Source of the DNA: Platycnemis pennipes
Taxonomy: Eukaryota; Arthropoda; Insecta; Odonata; Platycnemididae
Assembly: GCA_933228895.1 (NCBI GenBank)
Contig: OW121846.1
Coordinates: 49,308,107 to 49,372,106, forward strand
Direction: 5' to 3'
Length of the DNA: 64,000 nucleotides
Shown here: positions 23,578 to 32,600 of the stretch, in pieces
Layout: the number at the start of each line of letters is the position of its first letter
Numbering within the stretch: position 1 is the stretch's first letter
Program-made: the position numbers and the translations under genes
The notes under the pieces: generated by a model
What the model was told of the DNA's origin: nothing
The model's input: only the letters and a program-made list of their open reading frames with translations
Databases searched by the model: none

Positions 23578-24108
23578 CGCAAACAGTTGCGGTCGCCAGG
23601 GCTACCCGAGGGATATGACACCCCAGAGGTGGTTGTCTGTTTCGGGTTGGGTCTTCGATGCACGGGACCACCACACCCGTACGACTCCGACTGCCCTACG
23701 CAGACCCCAACGTCCCTGGCACTCGCTACCGTTAAGCATAACACCACGGAAGCCGATTGACCGGGAGTGGCTACCTCCCGGCCGCTCGTTTACAGTAAAT
23801 CCGGGGCCGAAGAGGGGTATTGGCCCGCAGTCCATACCGGGCATCCGGCACCCGGCTGGGAACAACGGAACTCACCCTCGAGAATCCCCTTCTCCTCCTT
23901 ACGGGTCACCGAATACGGCAAACATGCGGGTGGATCACAGGACAGGTGGTGTGGCCGCACACAGACAGTTCACCCACAAGACTATCCGGGCTCAATCCTT
24001 GCTGGCACGGGGTTTGTTTTCGGGGTTATCTCCCCGCCCTTTTAGTCGCCTCTTACGACAAGCAGGGCTACTGCGGGAGTATTCTCAATCCCCCTACCCG
24101 CAGGGGGG
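23578..24108 (-). other. LINE 5' untranslated region (GC-rich)
   Basis: GC-rich sequence unlike its surroundings forms the start of the LINE on the minus strand. It begins at about 24108 with CCCCTGCGGGTAGGGGGATT and contains TTGTCGTAAGAGGCGACTAA near 24060-24040. The many overlapping open frames on both strands reflect base composition and are not genes. An internal LINE promoter would be expected here, but no motif is certain. Confidence 0.6.
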
Positions 24109-24120
24109 AGTATTTTTCCG
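24109..24120. repeat. LINE target-site duplication, right copy
   Basis: AGTATTTTTCCG, the partner of 18459-18470. The interrupted module resumes directly after it with TCTGTGAGACCTGGCTGCAA. Confidence 0.75.
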
Positions 24121-24430
24121 TCTGTGAGACCTGGCTGCAATAATTTCCGGGGTCGTGATCAAAGAAGTGACTGTCACTAAAATAAAAAGGAGTGCTTTTA
24201 CTCGCATATTGTCAATGAAAATGAAGGAAGTTCAAATGGAAAATATAATAACTAAAGCTTGCATATTAGATATTAAGGGCTGCAGTGACACGAAAATAGA
24301 CGAAATTGAAAACACAAGAAGTGCAAAGGAAATATGACGCATAAAGTATGTGGAACTTGTAAAAGGATGGCTTGTGGAAGGTGTGCTCCGAAAACAATGC
24401 ATCATTGAGTTGATTGTATAAACCGCTATT
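24121..24430 (+). pseudogene. piggyBac C-terminal zinc-ribbon fragment (array copy)
   Basis: Resumes the module split by the LINE. The frame at 24155-24337 reads TKIKRSAFTRILSMKMKEVQ, then ILDIKGCSDTK. A shifted frame gives CKGNMTHKVCGTCKRMACGR (about 24320-24380), which keeps the Cys residues that the copy at 15452-15720 has lost. The frameshift between the two halves kills it. Confidence 0.55.
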
Positions 24431-25230
24431 TTTTTCTTTTATGGAGAATATGGTGAGGCACCATGATTACCTAAGTATTTGTGTGAAGTTAACTCGTGGC
24501 TAGAATTAGTTTAATGTGATGTGAACTAAAAGAGCTACTAGGTACAATTTAAAACATTACTTTGTGACTAAATGTGTAGAGCAATTGAAGACCTGAGTGC
24601 AAGAACCAGATAATAACCAAAAGTGAAGTTTCGAGAAAACCCCGGCTTGCTGGAGCATTATTATTAATTATCTGGTTCTTGCACTCAGAGAGCAGAACGT
24701 AAAATTCCAACAATGTCTGCTGAACTTATTTAGAACTCACCATCGAAAATGACTATGTCTACTGGTAAAGGGCTTCATGTCTTTGTGGAAATCTCATTTT
24801 CGCAAAAAGTGGTCATTATCTGGTTCTTGCACTAAGGTCTTCAATTTTATCTTCAAAATAAATTTGCAAAATCACCACTGCTGATGTATTTTATTAGTAA
24901 ACATTCTGACCGGTATTAAAATAAACATGTTCAGGAGAGTAGATTATTACTGCTAATCATCTAGGCCATCGTCCATTATCAAAAGATACAACAGAAGATA
25001 TGCATAAAATGTTTCAAGTCAGAAAACCTTGCTCCTTCATTAAACTAAATAGTTTTCCTTTGGATGGAGTAAAAATGACGCCCAATGGGCTTTCTAGTGC
25101 TCAAACACCACCATAAGTTTATTAATACATCATTACGTAAAGCAGGATATTCCCCAATACTGCCTCTAAATCACAGGTTTGAAATTACGTCCCTTTAGAG
25201 CATAAATATAACTTTCGAAATCGCAAAAAT
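24431..25230 (+). repeat. array module, non-coding block carrying a MITE
   Basis: Corresponds to 12650-13130 (TTAACTCGTGGCTAGAATTAG near 24489; GCATGTTCAGGAGAGTA-like sequence near 24926; GATACAACAGAAGATATGC near 24984; AATGACGCCCAATGGGC near 25073), with the fold-back element inserted at 24587-24842. Confidence 0.65.
24587..24842. mobile_element. 256-bp fold-back MITE
   Basis: The ends are inverted repeats: GAAGACCTGAGTGCAAGAAC on the left, and its complement with minor changes (GTTCTTGCACTAAGGTCTTC) on the right. AATT flanks both sides (24583-24586 and 24843-24846), a probable target duplication. Other array modules lack this insert between ACAATT and ATCTTCAAAATAAA. A further perfect 22-bp inverted copy of the left end lies inside the element at 24667-24688, so the left third can fold into a hairpin. 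There is no coding capacity. Confidence 0.75.
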
Positions 25231-26160
25231 GGCTTTAACCGAGATAGTCACAAATATGATTTCGAAGATGATTATTATGACTTTTACTCACCTAAGGCAA
25301 CAGCAAGAGTGTACCAGGAATATAATGATGTTCTAGTGAGCCATTATTGAATTAAAAGAAAGGTCTTCTGGAGTGACTCTCCACGGAAAAAATACTAAGC
25401 ATGCTGCGATTCGCTAATTGTATAGCTCTATTGCAAAGACAGAGAGGGATCTGAATAGGACTCTATTAAACATGGAAAGGACAATAGCCATATATCATCT
25501 AAAGATACATAATAAAACACTAAGTTATTTTTTGGGAGCAAAAAAGAAGAGGCCAAAACCAACGGTGAACTAGGAAAATAGAAACTGGAAGAGATGGAAT
25601 ATTTCTGTTACCTAGGAAGACAAGTATCCATTGATGGACGATGCGAAAAAGAAATAGCCTTTAGAATAGCCCAGGGGATGAGGGTATTCTACCAAAAGAA
25701 GAATCTACTTACAGCTGGAAAAACAATCGCAGAAGTAAGGAAACATTTCCTCAGAACGTATATCTGGAGCATGTTTCATTACGGCAGTGAGGCATGGACG
25801 ATGACAGCAGCGAAGAAGTAAATGTTGGAAGCATTCGAAATGTGGTGCTACAGAAAAATGAGGAATATAAAACGTATTGACCGAGTAAGTAACGAGGAAA
25901 TCTTAAGAAGAGTGGGCGAAAAGTGAACTTTTCTGAATACGGTAAGAAGAAGATGGGACAACCTTATCGGACACATCTTGAGGCTCGAGGCCGGAAAATC
26001 ATGGAGGGAAAAGGGAACGGGAAGATTGGAAATCATAATCCTCTTATGAGAAACATAGGACAGGTTTTGAAGGATGTAAAAGATAAAAATTACGTCAATA
26101 TGAAGAGGCCATTGATAGAAGAAGCCAAAAATTTGAACAGGGTTAATACTCTATATTGAA
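25231..26160 (+). pseudogene. LINE RT C-terminal region, best preserved array copy
   Basis: An opening block (near 25240) is followed by a palm remnant reading RFANCIAL (near 25408). The frame at 25594-25821 is clean for 75 codons: MEYFCYLGRQVSIDGR, FYQKKNLLTAGKTIAEVRKH and WSMFHYGSEAWTMTAAKK. It continues after a stop with LEAFEMWCYRKMRNIKRID, SNEEILRRVGEK, then GKGNGKIGNHNPLMR and VLKDVKDKNYVNMKRPLIEE up to 26130. These are hallmarks of the C-terminal domain in many arthropod endonuclease-RT LINE proteins. The two-Asp palm motif is lost in every array copy. Confidence 0.75.
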
Positions 26161-26199
26161 TTTAATATCAAACGACTCGGGTTTCGGCAACTCAATGAA

Positions 26200-27640
26200 T
26201 TTAATGCCATTTCAATTTTTCTGGCTCATCATTGCTTCAATTGGCAACAGGCAAAACAAGGATCATGATTCTGAATAAAACACGTCTGAAAATTTCTTGG
26301 AAATTTTCAATCGTTTTTACGGTATTTATTACTCATAGTGTTTTATGTGAGTGTTAACTGTGTTTTAATGATATAGCTTATATTTTCTCTTATTTTTACT
26401 AGAAAAAATTTATACACGGACACATTTTTTTGGTTTTAATTACGAAGTAGTAATTAGTAATTTTAAAGTAGTAATTAGTAATTTTATTCATCTCAAACTT
26501 TTTTTCAACTTCCAATTAAATACATTTTTCGATTTTCAAAAAATTATATGAATTGGAATATTGCGTTTGCTATTAATTTTTTAATACATCGCAAATTATA
26601 ACAAGAAACCTTACTAGAAATTTCAAATAATTCGGCTAACCATTTTTTGCCCTTCATAGAAAGTACAACAGTTGGCTATCCATTCGCTCCACTCAGCAAG
26701 TGATTAGGTGTCTTTGGTACTATCGGCATACTATACCAACAAGGTGATTTAATGAAGTAGTTTTCAATCCACTCTAATGTTAAGAAATGCTTTCAATATC
26801 TGTTTCTACTTAGAACATAAGCATGGATAGCTGACAACCCTGGTATGTAGGGATATAATTAACTCGTATACCTACTCTCCAAACGTGAATGTAATTTTTC
26901 ATACAAATCAACCATCGAATGTGCAGCTATTTGAAAATAAGTTTTAACTAAAAGGAAGTCTACTCCATGCAGTAAATACATCTTTTCATAGTTAAGGCCC
27001 TATTACGATGATTTAAGATGCTTAAAATCTCTAAGACATTTACGCTGTGTGTACAACGAAAAGTTCGCTATATAGTGATTCCACGTCAGATCAATCACTG
27101 TTCTTAAATTTTTGTTTTCAACATTGTCCGAGATACATTCATTTTTAAAAATATAGATTTATTTCGTGCTTTATCTGCCAGTATAAATTCCAGTGTGCCA
27201 TATCTTGAAGCTCCAGACTTACAGCAGCACAAACTTTATCTACAATCGGCCTTGAAACTCGTGCGGAATATAAGCTGTCAAGGATGTCGCGAATCATTAT
27301 TATTGTAGATTTGGAAGCCATGGTAGGAAAAAGATATCTGATATCTAATTGCTAGGAAAATTATTAGTACGAAAATTACCACGGATCCTTGAGTAGCAGA
27401 TGCATAGCATGGATTTCGAGAACATTTCTAGTTAATATTTTTGAGACAACCAAATGTATTCTTTCGAATCATTGTTTAAATATTATAATTACTCATTTAG
27501 ATGTGTTTTTTGAATAATTATTATTGCATTAACATAATTACAGAGCTAACTATGGTGCCCGTTAACATCAGTCGACTGTAAATCAAAGAAAATACTGAGA
27601 AGGATGAGTAATCATGGTCAAATTGAACCGTACATCATTT
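26200..27640 (+). repeat. array module, long version with non-coding blocks
   Basis: Collinear with 4480-5870 (block order in that entry), here at 26221, 26430, 26697, 27325 (GATATCTGATATCTAATTGC) and 27558. It ends at a small hairpin (27626-27651) where the sequence jumps to the block that precedes the ribbon. Confidence 0.65.
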
Positions 27641-27651
27641 TGTACGGTTCA
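27626..27651. repeat. short inverted repeat
   Basis: GAACCGTAC and GTACGGTTC flank about 8 bases. It lies at a junction between array modules, so it may mark a rearrangement point. Confidence 0.35.
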
Positions 27652-28544
27652 TTGATCATACATTTTGGAATTCGAAGAAATTTTTCTACCACATAGCACG
27701 TAAATACAATTGAGATACAATTGGGTTGAGATTGAGATACAATACAATTGGGTTGATCGTATAAAACATACACAAGTTTTTATTTTTTTCGAGCATAGAG
27801 TAAGCCACAATGATTTTATAGGTCTTTGCATGTTGTTAAATTGTGACTTGAAATAGTTTAATGTGAACTAGTAAACTAAAAGTGCTCTTAGGTACGCTTT
27901 ATAATATACTTTGTAATTGAAAGTGTAAGCATTTTGATCTTCAAAATAAATATGCAAAATTTCCTTTGATAAACCAATCCAAGGAAACCAATCCAGTCAA
28001 GACTGATAATGATTATAAGGAATTTAATACAAAATTTCGTAAAAACAAAATATTTAACGATAGGTCTTCAAAAACTTAGTTTTGACTTTAGGCACATGAT
28101 GGTCAGAAATATTGAATTTAAACTCTCAGTTATGGCTTTAACCAAGCTTAATCAAAAATGTGATTTCGAGGATGATGAATATGACTTTATTACATGCGGC
28201 ACCAGTGAGTGAACTAGTGCCACTATCATCATATCAGGAATATTAGAACGAAACAAAGAAATTTCACAAAAATAGTTTATTAAAATATAGTATTTTGGTG
28301 AAATAACTGTTTAATAATTGATAAATTCAGAATTATGGTCAAGTATCAATTATTCAGCATAATTATCATTCTACCAGTGAAACGGCAAGCGATTTCGAAT
28401 GATTCATAATACACTGCAGGTATCAGTGTATTTGACTCCATTACCATTTTACCATTCACTAGTCTACTTGTATAAAATGATTTATGTTCCATAGGAAAAG
28501 GTCCTCGAACAATAAAATTTATTATTATTATTATTATTTACGGA
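27652..28544 (+). repeat. array, last partial module
   Basis: Pieces of the ribbon-preceding block (near 27660-27760), the GTGCTCTTAGGTACG block (27880), an RT opening-frame remnant (MALTKLNQKCDFEDDEYD at 28132-28190) and its decayed twin, then an ATT run at 28525-28547. No intact frame. Confidence 0.55.
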
Positions 28545-28640
28545 ATGTGATTTGTGCTGCTTACGGTCAAATAGTTGGCCCAATAACAATGTATTGAAAC
28601 CACAAAAAATGTATCATGATACCTTTCTACAAATATACCT
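28545..28640 (+). repeat. right terminal block of the array
   Basis: Homologous to 4090-4190 (TGCTTACGGTCAAATAGTTG and CCAATAACAAT). Array modules stop here. Confidence 0.55.
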
Positions 28641-29675
28641 GCTCTTCACTGCACACTATCAACTCCGGTAGAAGCCTGCTTCATATGGTCCCATATGATG
28701 GCTGCACATTCTAGGCGTTGCCAAGCAATTGAAAAAGTACCACTCCTCTCTCTTCTCATCTAATTTTTAGTGTTTCTTTTCATAAATCTTACCTTTCCGT
28801 TAGCTTATTTTACCAGCCGCACAATAATACGACGATATTGAAAAAATTTTCTCAGGGAAACTTGAAGTCAAGAATAAACAGGGTCAAGAATATTGATTCC
28901 CTTAGTTGCAAAAACACGACCCCAGAACGCAAAGAATTACCTCCCTCGGTAAATTCGCAATTTCAGCCACAGCGAGGTGAATAACTTTATTTGATGTCAC
29001 CAGAAAAAGGAGAACTTATTGTTTCGTTTTTTTCTGAAAAGATTTTTCTCCATCAAATTATAATGAGAGGTTTTTAAGTTACTGCTCGACGACGGAGGAA
29101 TAAATTTAATTTTAGCTCTTTCCCGACCCACGTAAATGTAAACATCACTCCTGAGTGAAAAGCCAGAAAGTTCAACAAGTTCATTTCCAAAGGACAAGCG
29201 ATGAAAAGGCGCAAGCGATAATCTGACTAAAGGCTTCAGCATTAGCTCACTCACAAAACCACACCTTGGTTCAAGGAACGTATACAACCGGAGCGGAATT
29301 GCCCTCTTCGTTTGAGGATGATAAAAAGCAGTCGAGCCTTGGGCAGAGAAAATACATGATGTTTCCGTAAATAGTTTAACTCAATCCCTTTATTGTATTA
29401 AACTCTGAATATTTGTTTCTTTCTTTCGGAAACGCATTAAATATTGTGGGCTCATTTCATTAGCATAAAGAGACGACGTATCGCCGGCTGGAATCAATTA
29501 AACGTTAAAAATAATCTTATAAAATTGTCTTTCCCCAAGAAGGCAAAAAATCCGAACATCAATTTTGAGTAAGTCCATTTACTATGGAAGTTCAAAAACA
29601 AACTACGTGCTACGAAAGTCTTTTTAAAGTAACGACCAATTCGAAGCAGTCGGCGCAGATCTAATTCTTCTAGCA
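28641..29675. other. intergenic, nothing recognised
   Basis: Ordinary AT-rich sequence. The minus-strand frames at 28997-29287 and 29494-29745 are open for 96 and 83 codons but show no domain. Confidence 0.4.
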
Positions 29676-29695
29676 TTAACCTTTTACAGTCCAAT

Positions 29696-29711
29696 GTTCC
29701 CATTTGGGAAC
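29696..29711. repeat. subterminal palindrome 1
   Basis: GTTCCCATTTGGGAAC, 20 bp inside the left TTAA. It is followed in the element by an inverted copy together with its flank (30035-30060). Confidence 0.55.
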
Positions 29712-30034
29712 AGATTTTTAAAAATTCATGAAAATTATATTTCACATCTGTAATAGCTTGTATGCCTTTTCTTGTGTAGAAAATATATTCAAGTAATTTT
29801 CAAATGAAACGCATGAATTCTGTATGCATAGGTCATTAATTGTATATTTTTGAAAAAGGGCTAATTTCAAACCTTTGTAGTGAACACGAGATTTGTTCAA
29901 TATTTTTTTCTGCATTAACTATTATGGGACAAATGCTCATTTTTACAATACTCTAACATCTCATACATTGTTATATTACTTATTTGGTGATTTGATTGCA
30001 TTATTTTTTTAGTTATAACAGAATTTATTTCTGT

Positions 30035-30050
30035 GTTCCCATTTGGGAAC
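30035..30050. repeat. subterminal palindrome 2 (flank inverted relative to copy 1)
   Basis: GTTCCCATTTGGGAAC followed by ATTGGACTGTAGG, the complement of the CAGTCCAAT that precedes copy 1. 29680-30065 is therefore bounded by inverted repeats and could itself be a nested, MITE-like unit. Confidence 0.5.
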
Positions 30051-30449
30051 ATTGGACTGTAGGCACAACTTAGCCTGAGATTCTTGATGGACTCCGATTG
30101 TGCTTCTCCGACGTCCGGTGGTTTCATATTTTAGCTTTTCACCTCATTCGAGGGCATTGGGAAACTTTGTTATTACTGTTGCCTATTCATATATAAACTC
30201 TAAACTTGTGACATGTTTGAAACTCGCTATTATATTGTATAATGCTTTACTAAGAATTCGATAAGGGTGAGTTGTCGCAGGTTTTCTTGCACTAAACGTT
30301 TGGCTGAGGTTGAGCTTTCAGTGCACTCTATTCCTTCAGGTTGTTTCGTCTCAAGTGTTTTACTCAATTTAGTCATTCTGTTGATTGTGTTTACATTCTT
30401 TGAGTTTCAAAATTCATTTTTTTCGGTGTTCCAAAAATTATGCTCGAAG

Positions 30450-32130
30450 TAGAGTCATATGATAGAAGAAGTATTCGGGGACTTGGACATAACAAGTGAT
30501 GATGAACTGAACTGTCAAAATATGAATGGTGTCAGCTTCCTCTTGATGAAGACCCCTTTTTGACAGATGCATTGGACGTTGATGAAAATGCCTTGGAGAA
30601 ATAACCCCTGCTGATACATGTGGGGAAATCAGCCTCACTTTACCGCATTGAGATGATTGGATTAGAGAAAAAAATCGCTTGCCTTGAGAAAAAAGGGTTT
30701 TCTAGCAAAATACTGCTGAGGGACAAAGTTAGTAAAATATATATTTTTTAGCATCATATACATATGGTTCTGTGCTTCATAAAATTATGAATTAGGGTCT
30801 CTTAGAGGTTCAAAAAATTTTATTTTTTTTCAATTCATTCATTCATAATTCTGTAATGTAATTGAAAAAATGTATACAGCCATAATTTGAAAGAAGGTGC
30901 AGCAGTTTCGGAAAGACTTCTCCTGAGGCAATGCCGAGTTTGGCCAGTCATCTGGAGATTGCTTATAATCGATTGAACCACAGGAATATTTGGGTCATGT
31001 AGCTGATATGTCCTCTCTACACGCTCGACAAAAAGGTGCATCTCTTTATAAGATATATGAAGAGGTTGGTCACTTTTTTGGAATCAATTTGTTTAGTGGA
31101 TATCACAGCCCTCCCACAGCAATTTGTTTAGTGGATATCACACAGCCTTCCCACGGACTTTTGTAGTGGTGCAGAAGATACCTATATCAATTCCCATAAA
31201 TCCTTTATTGATGCCGAGGAATCGTTTCAAGGAGATAAAACCATATTTTTACTTATCAGACATTAAAAATTAGCAGAAGGGTGGCAAATTAGGAAAAATT
31301 TAGCATTGGACAAAGAACCAGGAAAAAATCTTACGCAATTTGGCATCTTTTGTAAAGCCTTGGATAAGTCCATGGTTCCATAATACGGTCATCATTCAAG
31401 TAAAATGCTTATCTAAGGGAAATTCGTTTATTTTGGATATAAGTCTTGATGCTATGCTCATCTTCAGGGTATCCATATGTAATGCAGATATATGAGGGAA
31501 AGGAAAATCATTTTACCGGTCCGATAGGAGTTAGGATAGTATGTATCTGATCTTTCGGAAATCGTAGAGCATTCTGAGCAGGTTGAGGCATATTTTTCCA
31601 TTTATTTTCTTTGTTTTCATTGCTGTTAGAGTTGGAATAGAAGAGCATAAATGAATAAGGTATTATTCGGGAAGAAAAGATAGCCAAATGTTTGCTAAAA
31701 CCTTCAAAGGTAATGGCAAAATCTAACAAAGTGATTTTTACATTCAGTGTGACAGAGTGGTATTTATGTGTTGATTGGATGATAATTCAATGGTGACATT
31801 AGCATCCAACTGCTACACTCAGGAACCACTATGCACTGTGAGGAGATTTTCAAGCAAGGACAAGAAGAAGATTGAAATAACGCAACCGCATTTGGTAAAA
31901 AAATATAATATCGGAAAGGGCGGAGTTGATCTATTGGACAGACTTGTTAGTAACTACAGGCCAAAACGTTGAAGCAAGAAATGGTAGAATCTATTTTATA
32001 ATGACCTAAATATGAGTGTTATATGTGCATGGCTTGTATGTACATCGGGAAATCCATGGGAAGGGGGCAAAAACTCACTTTGAATTGCTACGTTATGTAG
32101 TGACGAGTGTCATGCACCCCACACCAAAAT
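30450..32130 (+). pseudogene. piggyBac transposase (PGBD2/3-like), heavily mutated
   Basis: Pieces appear in the family order in several frames. An acidic N-terminus lies near 30458 (IEEVFGDLDITSDDE). Then come LEIAYNRLNHRNIW (about 30953), KNLTQFGIFCKALDKSMVP followed by YGHHSSK (about 31330-31400, the region of the first catalytic Asp), FYIFGYKS-like and GYPYVMQIYEGKENHFTGP (about 31470-31530), and finally the clean 65-codon frame at 31775-31972. This last frame has DDNSMVTLASNCY, KKIEITQPHLVKKYN and KGGVDLLDRLVSNYRP, the conserved block around the last catalytic Asp. Many stops; inactive. Confidence 0.75.
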
Positions 32131-32456
32131 ATTGACTCGTCCAGGGCCTAAGAAACGTTTCAGAATAAAGGGGGGCACATTTTAGGTAAAGCATTCCAAG
32201 GTAGATGAGTAGCCTGCAGAAAAAAACTAGACTCCAGGGTTCCGCGAGGGAGAAAAACAAGTATCCTCATTGTTTTCCAATATATCAAGGGTGATTATTT
32301 TTCCAGGGAAGGCAATAATATTCTTTGAAATCAATGATTTATTGCTCTGTAATCATTAAATCACATATTATATACCGTATTGATGTTATTTTTGAAAATT
32401 ATGAGAGCCTTGTCAAAAGTTAAATTTTTAGCATTTTATTCACTTCAATGTCCAAT

Positions 32457-32472
32457 GTTCCCTTTTGGGAAC
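32457..32472. repeat. subterminal palindrome 3
   Basis: GTTCCCTTTTGGGAAC preceded by GTCCAAT, near the right end of the piggyBac element. Confidence 0.5.
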
Positions 32473-32600
32473 ATGCTCCAAAACACTTTTAAAAATTTTT
32501 GCTAGTCTTTTCCTTTGAAATATATCTTAATTAGCCATTGAACTATACAGAATAGCAAAAGGAATCGGCTCAGAAATGAATTCGGTCTGTAAAAGGTTAA

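Larger units (their letters stand above)
18471..24108 (-). mobile_element. near full-length non-LTR retrotransposon (LINE with EN, RT and RNase H)
   Basis: A 5.6-kb element on the minus strand has, in 5' to 3' order: a GC-rich leader, a gag-like protein with zinc knuckles, an AP-type endonuclease, a reverse transcriptase and an RNase H domain. Its 3' end is a short tandem run of ACCT units (18471-18485 as GTAGGTAGGTAGGT). It sits exactly inside one array module, with a 10-12 bp duplicated target on each side. A gag, EN, RT, RNase H order is found in the I-like, R1-like and related LINE groups; I do not assign a clade. Both ORFs contain stops and frameshifts, so it is dead. It is more recent than the array module it splits. 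Confidence 0.9.
4090..28640. repeat. mosaic array of repeat modules (~24.5 kb, interrupted by a LINE)
   Basis: The same sequence blocks recur many times, all in one orientation. One block (containing GTCCGTTAACATTTCTCGAC) occurs near 5825, 8140, 11450, 14665, 17660 and 27555. Another (CTGGCTCATCAAATCAC) occurs near 4490, 8500, 9984, 11212, 13800, 14456, 17447 and 26220. A third (GCAAGTGATTAGGTGT) occurs near 4918, 8934 and 26697. A fourth (GAGACCTGGCTGCAAT) occurs near 12209, 15430 and 24126. Spacing of the first block between neighbours is about 2.3 to 3.3 kb, and about 4.2 kb for the last interval after the inserted LINE is removed. The copies are diverged and missing different blocks, so this is a degenerate higher-order tandem array and not a clean satellite. 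Many blocks derive from LINE RT and piggyBac coding sequence. Confidence 0.8.
29676..32600 (+). mobile_element. piggyBac-family element with TTAA targets and matching TIRs
   Basis: The left end is TTAA-CCTTTTACAGTCC (29676 on). The right end read inward is TTAA-CCTTTTACAGACC (32600 back to 32584), a 12 of 13 match, so both ends and both TTAA copies are visible. Inside lies a decayed transposase in plus orientation. Three copies of a GTTCCC-nnnn-GGGAAC palindrome lie at 29696-29711, 30035-30050 and 32457-32472, which suggests subterminal repeats. The stretch from the left end to 30070 contains no coding sequence. The TTAA specificity and TIR size are those of piggyBac. Confidence 0.85.

Noticed and set aside
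23240..24143. 295-codon plus-strand frame and others within the GC-rich end of the LINE
   Set aside because: They lie antisense to the LINE leader and ORF1 and reflect base composition only.
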